A stretch of 50,752 nt of DNA, from positions 1 through 50,752 of the forward strand of contig RDYN01000031.1 of assembly GCA_004293365.1 (NCBI GenBank), in the 5' to 3' direction. The stretch's first letter is position 1. Every line of letters begins with the position of its first letter. Source of the stretch: Oscillatoriales cyanobacterium (GTDB taxonomy: Bacteria; Cyanobacteriota; Cyanobacteriia; Cyanobacteriales; Microcoleaceae). A program made the position numbers and the translations under genes. Below the pieces are notes generated by a model. It searched no databases. It was not told the DNA's origin and saw only the letters and a list, made by a program, of their open reading frames with translations. Shown here in pieces: positions 43,934-50,752 of this stretch.

Positions 43934-44713
43934 ATGAATTACTCAACAGTTGCCGATTCCGATCGCCTTCGCCTGATTACTATTCCGATCAGCCACTACT
44001 GCGAAAAAGTTCGCTGGGCGCTAGACTTGCTAAAAATTCCCTACATTGAAGAAAAACACGTACCTGCTTTTCACCGCTCGGCTACCCGCAAATACGGAGG
44101 TACCAGCGTTCCAGTTTTAGTTACAAAATCTGGCAATTTTACCGATTCAACAGATATTTTGCATTATTTCGATACCATAAGTTCATCAGGTTTTCGCTTG
44201 TATCCAGAAGCACCAGAATTGCGCCGAGAAGTGGAAGAATTGGAAGAGTTGTTTGATACGAGATTGGGGGTAGATATTCGTACTTGGGCATATTTTTATC
44301 GCTTGAACGATCGCAAAACGATGCGAAAAGCTTGGTGCAAGGGGGCGCCCCTGTTTGAGCGAGTGGGATTTGAAATAGCTTTTCCGTTTATTAGCGCCAA
44401 AGTGCGGCAACTCTACAGCATAACAGCAGAGTCAGCAGCTTTTTCGCTGCAAGGGATTCGGGAAGTTTTCGAGATAGTGAATCAAAGATTAGCAGACGAT
44501 CGCCCTTATTTAGCTGGCGATAATTTATCGGCGGCAGACTTGACTTTTGCCGCCTTAGCTGCTCCTGTGTTGCAGCCCCTCGAACATCCGGTTTTGGTGG
44601 CTAAAATTGAGGAATTGCCGATCGATATGGCATCAGTAATTAGAGAATTGCAGGCTACTGCTGCCGGAAATCACGCACTCCGCTTGTACCGAGAGCAACG
44701 GCACATTAAATAA
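43934..44713 (+). CDS. Glutathione S-transferase family protein
   Basis: A 259-residue GST. The thioredoxin domain holds ISHYCEKVRWALDLLKIPY with a possible active Cys23, the cis-proline in TSVPVLV (Pro60), and glutathione-binding FTDSTDILHY. The C-terminal helical domain shows LEELFDTRLGVDIRTWAYFY and LAGDNLSAADLTFAALAAPV. A cysteine where Ser/Tyr is common suggests an omega- or beta-like class. Likely conjugates or reduces an electrophile; this suits a NemR-like repressor upstream. Start ATG 43934, weak ribosome-binding site, 60 bases after the membrane gene. Confidence 0.88.
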   Translation: MNYSTVADSDRLRLITIPISHYCEKVRWALDLLKIPYIEEKHVPAFHRSATRKYGGTSVPVLVTKSGNFTDSTDILHYFDTISSSGFRLYPEAPELRREVEELEELFDTRLGVDIRTWAYFYRLNDRKTMRKAWCKGAPLFERVGFEIAFPFISAKVRQLYSITAESAAFSLQGIREVFEIVNQRLADDRPYLAGDNLSAADLTFAALAAPVLQPLEHPVLVAKIEELPIDMASVIRELQATAAGNHALRLYREQRHIK

Positions 44714-44802
44714 CAACAAAATGAGTCATTTTCTTGCTGTCTGCATGATGAAAGAGATAGGTTAATCCAGTGCCGTTGATTGGTAATTAATTAATTAGGC
44801 TT

Positions 44803-45495
44803 TCAATCTGCTGAGAGATTGTTTAAGATTGTGTTCATGGCATTGTTGATTGCAGCGAAATCTCTCTCTCTTAGCAACATTTCCTCTGGTTTCTGAATAT
44901 ACTTGCCCTCAACCAATTCATCTGCACAGTTTTGAATAATTTGCTGCACGGTGTCTTTGGTTGATTCGAGGTGAAACTGTAAACCTAATACTTTTTCGTT
45001 ATATACAAACGCCTGGTTCTGACACCCTGCGCTGTATGCTAGGCGAATCGCACCTTTTGGTAAGTCAAATGTATCGCCGTGCCAATGAAAGACTGTAAGC
45101 TGCTTTGGCAGTGAATTAAAAACCGCAGAATTTTCAGCCTCATCGGTCATTTTAATCGGAAACCAACCAATTTCTTTCTGCGGCCCCGCATAAACTTTTG
45201 TACCTAAAACATCGGCAATTAATTGCGCTCCCAGGCAGATGCCAATGACTGTTTTATCCTGTTGAATGGCTTGCTCAATAAACTGTTTCTCCTCCGTCAG
45301 CCAAGGGTATTTATCGTCTTCATAAATATTCATCGGCCCGCCCATGACAATCAGCCAATCAATATCTTTAACTGAAGGCAAAGGCTCGTTATTATAGAAT
45401 CTGGTGGCTGACAATGAGTGATTTTGAGCGATCGCCCACGGTTCAATTCTGCCTAGCCCTTCAAAAGCAACGTGCTGTAGATAATGAATCTTCAT
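44803..45495 (-). CDS. Class I glutamine amidotransferase-like protein
   Basis: A 230-residue type 1 amidotransferase, similar to the GMP synthase glutaminase domain. Triad: Cys87 in TVIGICLGAQLIADVLG, His175 and Glu177 in VLGLQFHLEST. DWLIVMGGPMNIYEDDKYPW is the oxyanion-hole side. Stand-alone forms hydrolyse gamma-glutamyl bonds (e.g. gamma-glutamyl amines) in some bacteria. The 3' end stops about 90 bases after the GST stop on the opposite strand. Start ATG 45495. Confidence 0.9.
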   Translation of the reverse strand: MKIHYLQHVAFEGLGRIEPWAIAQNHSLSATRFYNNEPLPSVKDIDWLIVMGGPMNIYEDDKYPWLTEEKQFIEQAIQQDKTVIGICLGAQLIADVLGTKVYAGPQKEIGWFPIKMTDEAENSAVFNSLPKQLTVFHWHGDTFDLPKGAIRLAYSAGCQNQAFVYNEKVLGLQFHLESTKDTVQQIIQNCADELVEGKYIQKPEEMLLRERDFAAINNAMNTILNNLSAD

Positions 45496-45720
45496 CCGAC
45501 CACTCCTGCAAAATCATAAAGCTAATATTACATCTTGTATGTAGGTTGTATCCGTAGCGCCGTGTTAAGTAATATCAAGCCCGTTAAATCGAAAAATCGT
45601 CAAATTCTCTCCGCACCGACGCCTCTCGCCAACTCCCCAAATCGCAACCCGCAAATCCCTCTTGCAGAAAGTACCACAAACGTGATAATGTTGAAGCTTG
45701 TGTCCAAATAACACCAGTCC

Positions 45721-45918
45721 ATGCCAAAACTCAAAACTCGCAAAGCAGCCGCAAAGCGCTTTAGAGCGACCGGCACCGGTAAAATTGTGCGCCGCAAAGC
45801 TTACAAAAGCCACTTGCTTTCACACAAAAGTTCAGCTCGCAAAAGCCGTCTCTCTAAGCTGGTCGTCATCGACGAAACCAATGATGATAACGTGCGGTTA
45901 ATGCTTCCATACTTGTAA
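45721..45918 (+). CDS. rpmI: 50S ribosomal protein L35
   Basis: A 65-residue L35, [20 protein letters not shown] through [13 protein letters not shown], complete. It lies 19 bases upstream of rplT, the conserved order. infC is not next to it. No Shine-Dalgarno is evident (CAAATAACACCAGTCC). L20-dependent control of the operon is known in other bacteria but no leader structure was identified here. Confidence 0.97.
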   Translation: MPKLKTRKAAAKRFRATGTGKIVRRKAYKSHLLSHKSSARKSRLSKLVVIDETNDDNVRLMLPYL

Positions 45919-45937
45919 AGTTTAACGGAAATTAAAG

Positions 45938-46294
45938 ATGACACGGGTAAAACGCGGTAATGTCGCCAGAGCGCGCCGCAAAAAAATTCTCAAGTTAGCC
46001 AAGGGTTTCCGCGGCGCACAGTCCAAACAGTTCCGCACAGCTAACCAGCGGGTGATGCAGGCCCTGCGTAACGGTTATCGCGATCGCAAAAAACGCAAAC
46101 GCGATTTCCGGCGCCTGTGGATTGCTCGGATCAATGCTGCATCCCGCCAACACGGCACGAGCTACAGCAGGCTGATCGGCAACATGAAGAAGGCCAACAT
46201 CGAAATCAACCGCAAAATGCTGGCACAAATGGCGATCGTTGACCCCGCAACATTCGGTAAAGTCGTGGAAATGGCCAATCGAGCCGGTTCGTGA
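45938..46294 (+). CDS. rplT: 50S ribosomal protein L20
   Basis: A 118-residue L20, [20 protein letters not shown], through [20 protein letters not shown], and ending in [16 protein letters not shown]. It binds 23S rRNA early in 50S assembly and often represses its own operon. Complete, normal length. Confidence 0.98.
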   Translation: MTRVKRGNVARARRKKILKLAKGFRGAQSKQFRTANQRVMQALRNGYRDRKKRKRDFRRLWIARINAASRQHGTSYSRLIGNMKKANIEINRKMLAQMAIVDPATFGKVVEMANRAGS

Positions 46295-46356
46295 AAGCTT
46301 GAATAGTTTTCCGACAGAAGAAAGCAGAAGTAGGAAAGATTTAGCTATCTGCCAGA

Positions 46357-46407
46357 GAAGGAAAACTCCTGATAAATTTAGGAGGTTGAGACTCATTTTC
46401 CTTCTTT
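46357..46407 (+). terminator. Probable terminator of rpmI-rplT
   Basis: GAAGGAAAA (46357-46365) pairs with TTTTCCTTC (46396-46404), with inner CTCCT/AGGAG, followed by TTTG. The stem has an asymmetrical internal loop, so it is moderate evidence. Confidence 0.4.
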
Positions 46408-46563
46408 GTTCTTACTTCTGGATTCTTGATTTTTCAGAAATTGCGATCGTCCCGGTCGATCGCCCATTTCGTGTTTTTTATATAGTTGCCAAGGCAAACT
46501 TCACAGATTGCTAGCGGATTAAAATAAATAAAACCTTCCACCAACCTACCTAATAAAAAAAAC

Positions 46564-47094
46564 ATGGATAGTAATTTGCTGATTGTTTACCTGTCAGTTT
46601 TGCTGGCTATACTCGGCAGCACTTCCTGGTTTGTTGTGCGCCAGATTTTCAAAACTCGGAAGCTGGAAATGTCTTTGGAACGCTTAGAAAATAAGCTGAC
46701 CACAGAAAAAGGAACAGCACAGGAATACTACGAGTTAGGCAGTATCTATGTAGATAAGAAACTTTACTCCCAGGCGATCGTACTGTTTCAAAAAGCCCTG
46801 AAAACCAAAGACTTAGAAGGCGAAGAAGATCTAGCCTTTCTTTACAACGCCCTAGGTTTTGCCCACTTCGGCCAAGAACAGTACGACATCGCGATCCGCC
46901 AGTACAAAGAAGCCCTGAAGTTGCAGCCCGACTACGTTACATCTCTCAACAATCTCGGTCACGCCTACGAGCGCAAGAAATTAACCGCTCAAGCCTTGGA
47001 AATGTACGAACAAGCTCTCACCTGCGATCCAGACAATGCCACTGCTAAAAAGCGAGTAGAGTCCCTCAGGAAGCGTTTGGTAATCTATAATTGA
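46564..47094 (+). CDS. ycf37: Ycf37 TPR protein, photosystem I assembly
   Basis: A 176-residue protein with one N-terminal membrane segment (LLIVYLSVLLAILGSTSWFVV) and three TPR units (YYELGSIYVDKKLYSQAIVL; FLYNALGFAHFGQEQYDIAI; SLNNLGHAYERKKLTAQALE). Length and the pattern ending in AKKRVESLRKR match cyanobacterial Ycf37, the homologue of plant PYG7, needed for photosystem I stability. Start ATG 46564, 268 bases after rplT. A strong terminator follows. Confidence 0.88.
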   Translation: MDSNLLIVYLSVLLAILGSTSWFVVRQIFKTRKLEMSLERLENKLTTEKGTAQEYYELGSIYVDKKLYSQAIVLFQKALKTKDLEGEEDLAFLYNALGFAHFGQEQYDIAIRQYKEALKLQPDYVTSLNNLGHAYERKKLTAQALEMYEQALTCDPDNATAKKRVESLRKRLVIYN

Positions 47095-47126
47095 GGGCCG
47101 GTGTCAAGAGCAATACAGATCCCGCA

Positions 47127-47160
47127 AACCTGGTTTCATTCAGAAACCGGGTTTTTTCTT
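47127..47160 (+). terminator. Rho-independent terminator after ycf37
   Basis: AACCTGGTTTC pairs with GAAACCGGGTT (11 bp, one G-U) around a 5-base loop, then TTTTTCTT. The stem sequence is the same as the arms of the 85-bp repeat at 1-99. Confidence 0.85.
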
Positions 47161-47332
47161 CCCACAATCAAAGAGACTCGACTATCGAACACCTTAATGA
47201 GTTAGTTTTTAAGAACAGGAATTCACGCACTGCGAGCGATCGCACGCGATCCCAACAGTTTAAACTACTGTCTAGATCGAAGCAGTGCCTGCAACGCCGG
47301 TCAGTCCTAAACAATTGAAGGAGGAGAACGTA

Positions 47333-47677
47333 GTGACATCAATTCTCGTTGTCGAAGATTCGTGGTTGACTCGCAGGGTAATCTGCAAAATCCTGCGAGC
47401 AGAAGGATACGAGACTTGGGAAGCATCGAGGACCCCAAACTGTATGCTCTTAGATTTGCTGATGCCGGAAATGGAAGGTCGGGAAGTCCTGCAAGCCATG
47501 CGCTCACGAGGATATAAAATTCCAGTCATCGTCATTACCGCAGATATTCAAGCAACCACCAAATCCGAGTGCATGGAACTCGGAGCCCTGGCAGTCATTC
47601 ACAAAATGCCCAACTCAGACGAACTGATCGGGTGGATCAAAAAAGCTCTCAGTGCCAGCGAGGAGAGCGCCCCATGA
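47333..47677 (+). CDS. Response regulator with shortened receiver domain
   Basis: A 114-residue CheY-like protein starting at GTG 47333, with GGAGGAG seven bases upstream. ILVVEDSWLTRRVICKILRA carries the acidic pair, CMLLDLLMPEMEG the phospho-acceptor Asp, VIVITAD the Thr, AVIHKMP the Lys. Between EGYETWEAS and RTPNCMLLD about 14 residues usual for receiver domains (the alpha2 helix and loop) are missing, with the frame kept. It overlaps cheC by four bases (ATGA). Likely the input of the CheC/diguanylate cyclase operon. Confidence 0.88.
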   Translation: MTSILVVEDSWLTRRVICKILRAEGYETWEASRTPNCMLLDLLMPEMEGREVLQAMRSRGYKIPVIVITADIQATTKSECMELGALAVIHKMPNSDELIGWIKKALSASEESAP

Positions 47678-48282
47678 AATTAAGTGCTCGACAGCTCGAT
47701 GCTTTGCAGGAACTCGTCAACATCGGGATCGGTCAAGCAGCAGGGATTTTGAACGACATGATCGAATCTCCCATTCGCTTGCAAATCCCCTACCTCCAAA
47801 TCCTATCTCCCGCCGACGTGCAAGCACAATTAGAGCAGCACCTCAACGGCGAACAAATCGCCGCCGTCCAGCTCAAATTTACTGGTTCCTTTGGCGGTAT
47901 AGCCCAGCTAGTCTTTCCCACCAACAGCGCGGCCATGCTGGTGACGATGCTGACAGGGGAAGAAGTCGGAACTCACGACCTAGATTCAGTGAAAATTGGT
48001 ACGCTGAGTGAAGTGGGAAATATTGTAATCAATGGGGTCATGGGTGCCATCAGCAACGTACTTCAGCAGCGCCTGAACTACTCCATTCCTAATTACACCG
48101 AAGGGACGATCGCTACTTTGCTGACATCTGGCGGTTTGGCTGCTGATACAGTTGTTTTATTAGCCCAGACCCGTTTCATTATTGAAAAGCTTCACATTCA
48201 AGGAGATATCATCCTCATTTTCAATGTCAGTTCTTTTGACACCTTGTTGGCTGCGATCAATCAACTTGCCGGGGGTCTATGA
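47674..48282 (+). CDS. CheC-like phosphatase / chemotaxis protein
   Basis: A 202-residue CheC family protein. The two characteristic CheC motifs are ALQELVNIGIGQAAGILNDM and TLSEVGNIVINGVMGAISNV, each with E-x2-N, as in CheY-P phosphatases. GEQIAAVQLKFTGSFGGIAQ is the central sheet. GAGGAGAG precedes ATG 47674. It overlaps the upstream response regulator (ATGA) and the downstream cyclase (ATGA). It probably dephosphorylates the coupled receiver. No cheA, cheW or cheD is nearby. Confidence 0.9.
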   Translation: MKLSARQLDALQELVNIGIGQAAGILNDMIESPIRLQIPYLQILSPADVQAQLEQHLNGEQIAAVQLKFTGSFGGIAQLVFPTNSAAMLVTMLTGEEVGTHDLDSVKIGTLSEVGNIVINGVMGAISNVLQQRLNYSIPNYTEGTIATLLTSGGLAADTVVLLAQTRFIIEKLHIQGDIILIFNVSSFDTLLAAINQLAGGL

Positions 48283-50537
48283 TCCAAGAGAGCAAAACTA
48301 TTGAGGAAAAGTTTGGAGTTCTCGACAGCGTACCAGTCGGCGCCTGCCTGCTGCGAGATGATTTTGTGGTGCTGTTTTGGAATACCTGTCTCGAAGACTG
48401 GACGAAAATTCCCCGCGACCAAATGTTGGGAACCAAGATCACAACTCATTTTCCTCACCTGAGCCAGCTCAAGTACGCAAACCGCTTCCAGCAAATCTTT
48501 GCAGGAGGCCCGCCAACAATTTTTTCTTCTCAAATTCACAAGCACCTGATTCCGGCAACTTGGCAAGACGGCCAGCAGCGCATCCAGCAAACTACTGTGA
48601 CGGCTGTCCCTGCACTCTCACCGGGCGTTGCCGAACTGGATATTGCCGGCTTGGTTCGATCGACTGTGGAGTTGGAACCCGAAGGTATAGTGGGACAAGG
48701 AGAAGCTGTTGGTGCCGCATCGCCCTCAAACTTTAAGACTTCAATTTCGCCTTACGGCTTTGTGGCATCAAACTGCCAATCGTTTTACGCCCTGTTGGTG
48801 ATTCAAGACGTAACCGACCTCACCCACCGCATCCAAGCTTACCGCACGATGCGAGATCAAGCTTTGGAAGAAGTGGAAGTGCGCCAGCGGGTGGAAGCAG
48901 AATTGCGCGAGAGCCAGCATTTCATCCAGCAGATTGCCGATGCGGCGCCTTATTTGCTCTACATTTACGACTTGACCGAACAGCGCAACGTCTACGTCAA
49001 CGGTCAAGCTTCTAAGCTGCTAGGCTACACTCCCCAAGAAATTTTACAGATGCAAACAGCTTTGTACTCGAGTTTGGTGTATCCAGAAGATTTGCCGAGG
49101 CTCGGAGCCCACCTGCAAAAATTTCCCTCAGCCGCAGACGGGCATATTTTGGAGTTGGACTATCGGCTCCAACACCGATCGGGCGAATGGCGCCACTTTC
49201 GCTGCCGCGATCAAGTGTTCGCCCGCACAGCAGAGGGCGAGCCCAAACAAATTTTCGGCACTGCTCAAGATATTACCGAGTACAAGCAGGCAGAAGAGGC
49301 GCTGCGACAGCAAAACGAACGGGAACTGCTGATGGCGACGATTACTCAGCACATCCGCCAGTCTCTGGATTTGGGCGAAGTGCTCAGCACGACAGTGACA
49401 GAAGTGCGCCAGTTCCTGATTGCCGATCGAGTGATGATCGTCCGCTTTAACCCCTGTACGGGCAGTCACTGCGCTGCACCCGCCACGGGGGCGGTAACGG
49501 TGGAATCTGTAGCACTCAACTGTCGGCCGATGCTGGGAGAAACCCTGGAAAATTTCTGTTTTGACGAGTTCTATCTTGAAGCCTACCAACATCGGGCGAT
49601 CCGGCCGATCGCCGATATCTCGGCCGCGGATTTACCGCAATATCAAATTGACTTGCTGGCGCAATTTGAGGTGAGAGCTTATTTGGTAGTGCCTTTAGTG
49701 CAAGGGGAGGAATTGTGGGGACTGCTGATGGCCCACCAGTGCAGTCCCCGACAGTGGATGCAGTTGGAAGTCGAGTTACTGTCGAATCTGGCCGCTCAGT
49801 TGGCGATCGCGATCAAACAAGCAGAACTCTACCAGCAGTTGCAAGCAGCCAACCTCAAGTTAGAGCGTTTAGCAACTTTAGATGAACTCACGCAGTTAGC
49901 AAACCGCCGCCGGTTCGATCAGTATTTAGACAGGGAGTGGCGCCGACAAGCGCGGGAACAAACTCCTCTGTCCCTAATTTTGTGCGATATAGATTCTTTT
50001 AAAAGTTACAACGATACCTACGGACACCCAAAGGGAGACGAGTGTTTGTGGCAAGTCGCCCAGGCGATCGGGCAAGCAATTAATCGCCCTGCCGATTTAG
50101 TAGCTCGCTACGGAGGCGAAGAATTTGCAGTTATTTTGCCGAATACGGCGAGTGAAGGGGCCGAGCTGGTAGCCGAACACATACAGCTCAAAATCGCAGC
50201 TTTACAGATTCCTCACGCTGGTTCTCAGGTGAGCAACTACGTCACTGTCAGTCTGGGGATAGCGACTATGGTTCCTGTCTCTGAATCCGAAGCCTCTATG
50301 GCGATCGACGCAGCCGACGCAGCACCGAGTACGGTTCCTGCATCTAAATCCCCAGCCTCGATATTGATTGACGCAGCCGACGCAGCGCTGTACCAAGCCA
50401 AAGACGCAGGGCGCGATCGCATCCAAGTGTACCAGGCAGACCCTCCCACAGCCAAGACCAACGGCACAGCCCCTCCCGTGCGCCCGGTTGACTTTTCCCT
50501 ACCCAATACTAATTTCCCCTCACCCACAAGCGCTTGA
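48279..50537 (+). CDS. PAS-PAS-GAF-GGDEF diguanylate cyclase
   Basis: A 752-residue soluble enzyme. PAS 1 (about 8-80), a variable part to about 185, coiled coil (EEVEVRQRVEAELRESQ), PAS 2 (about 210-345, IADAAPYLLYIYDLTEQRNV), GAF (about 360-525; the CNPCTG region lacks a bilin motif) and GGDEF (about 550-715). The active GGEEF (about 613-617) and the inhibitory RxxD (RPAD, five residues before) are intact, so c-di-GMP synthesis with product feedback is expected. A 63-bp duplication within GGDEF (50270-50394) adds 21 residues, DAADAAPSTV repeating DAADAALYQAK. Start ATG 48279 overlaps the CheC stop. Confidence 0.92.
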   Translation: MIQESKTIEEKFGVLDSVPVGACLLRDDFVVLFWNTCLEDWTKIPRDQMLGTKITTHFPHLSQLKYANRFQQIFAGGPPTIFSSQIHKHLIPATWQDGQQRIQQTTVTAVPALSPGVAELDIAGLVRSTVELEPEGIVGQGEAVGAASPSNFKTSISPYGFVASNCQSFYALLVIQDVTDLTHRIQAYRTMRDQALEEVEVRQRVEAELRESQHFIQQIADAAPYLLYIYDLTEQRNVYVNGQASKLLGYTPQEILQMQTALYSSLVYPEDLPRLGAHLQKFPSAADGHILELDYRLQHRSGEWRHFRCRDQVFARTAEGEPKQIFGTAQDITEYKQAEEALRQQNERELLMATITQHIRQSLDLGEVLSTTVTEVRQFLIADRVMIVRFNPCTGSHCAAPATGAVTVESVALNCRPMLGETLENFCFDEFYLEAYQHRAIRPIADISAADLPQYQIDLLAQFEVRAYLVVPLVQGEELWGLLMAHQCSPRQWMQLEVELLSNLAAQLAIAIKQAELYQQLQAANLKLERLATLDELTQLANRRRFDQYLDREWRRQAREQTPLSLILCDIDSFKSYNDTYGHPKGDECLWQVAQAIGQAINRPADLVARYGGEEFAVILPNTASEGAELVAEHIQLKIAALQIPHAGSQVSNYVTVSLGIATMVPVSESEASMAIDAADAAPSTVPASKSPASILIDAADAALYQAKDAGRDRIQVYQADPPTAKTNGTAPPVRPVDFSLPNTNFPSPTSA

Positions 50538-50752
50538 CTTCTGCCAATATTTGTGAATTCGGAATAGACACTAACCCGAATCCGGCACTAATACCATTAA
50601 ATATTTTAGATTTTAGATTTTAGATTTTAGATTTTAGATTTTAGATTTTAGATTTTATAACCCACATTCCGCAGATGTGGGTCGGATTTTTTTATCAGTT
50701 GTGAAAACTTGGAAGCCAAACGCTTTTGGGCTGAAATTATGCAGTGTTAGCC
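50538..50752. other. Intergenic region at right end
   Basis: TTTTAGA heptamer array at 50600-50655, eight or so units, then the hairpin terminator. No gene seen. Confidence 0.6.
50660..50698 (+). terminator. Terminator of the REC-CheC-cyclase operon
   Basis: ACCCACAT pairs with ATGTGGGT (8 bp) around TCCGCAG, followed by CGGATTTTTTTATC. Confidence 0.85.

Overview
The window reads as a piece of chromosome from a filamentous, non-heterocystous cyanobacterium of the Microcoleus/Oscillatoria/Phormidium kind. Evidence seen in the sequence: very frequent GCGATCGC (HIP1-type) octamers, cyanobacteria-restricted genes (Raf1 Rubisco assembly chaperone, NblS-type kinase, Ycf37 photosystem I assembly factor, DUF3493, DUF1400, GUN4-domain kinase, phylloquinone methyltransferase MenG) and intergenic regions filled with heptamer-type short tandem repeats. 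The genus is an inference from style, not a proven assignment.

Layout. 1-1300: a DUF433/DUF5615 toxin-antitoxin-like pair set between copies of an 85-bp palindromic repeat, then a small conserved gene. 1850-4620: rph and adk (RNase PH, adenylate kinase), a CobO-like protein with a degenerate P-loop, and a short frame-disrupted gene. 5108-8833: a Ser/Thr kinase with GUN4 domain and a large unknown membrane protein. 8834-10440: a TnpB-only IS200/IS605-type element. 10752-18481: the translation/transcription cluster rimP-nusA-ylxR-infB, followed by a low-complexity-tail membrane protein and a small conserved protein. 18746-21853: a glycosyltransferase and a DegT-type aminotransferase. 22483-28770: DUF1400, DUF3493, DUF445, menG, a REC-GAF regulator and raf1. 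29109-34977: a DUF4349 lipoprotein, a UvrD-like helicase, a dienelactone hydrolase and an S1-domain protein. 35295-37902: hicAB and nblS. 38375-41660: divergent purD and purK, then a 6S RNA. 41801-44713: a TetR repressor with two matching operators, controlling a patatin-like protein, a small membrane protein and a glutathione transferase. 44803-47094: a class I amidotransferase, rpmI-rplT and ycf37. 47333-50537: a tightly coupled response regulator / CheC / diguanylate cyclase operon.

Two themes stand out. First, repeats have invaded gene edges: heptamer arrays abut the start codons of menG, DUF445, the UvrD-like helicase and the S1 gene, supply the stop codon of menG and probably adk, and a 12-bp minisatellite has extended PurD by about 45 residues. 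In-frame duplications also sit in nusA and in the diguanylate cyclase. Several hairpin/MITE families are present, one with 19-bp terminal repeats and a 5-bp target duplication inside a larger palindrome. Second, two compact regulatory operons look worth testing: TetR-patatin-membrane protein-GST, and REC-CheC-GGDEF. No tRNA, rRNA or CRISPR array was seen.
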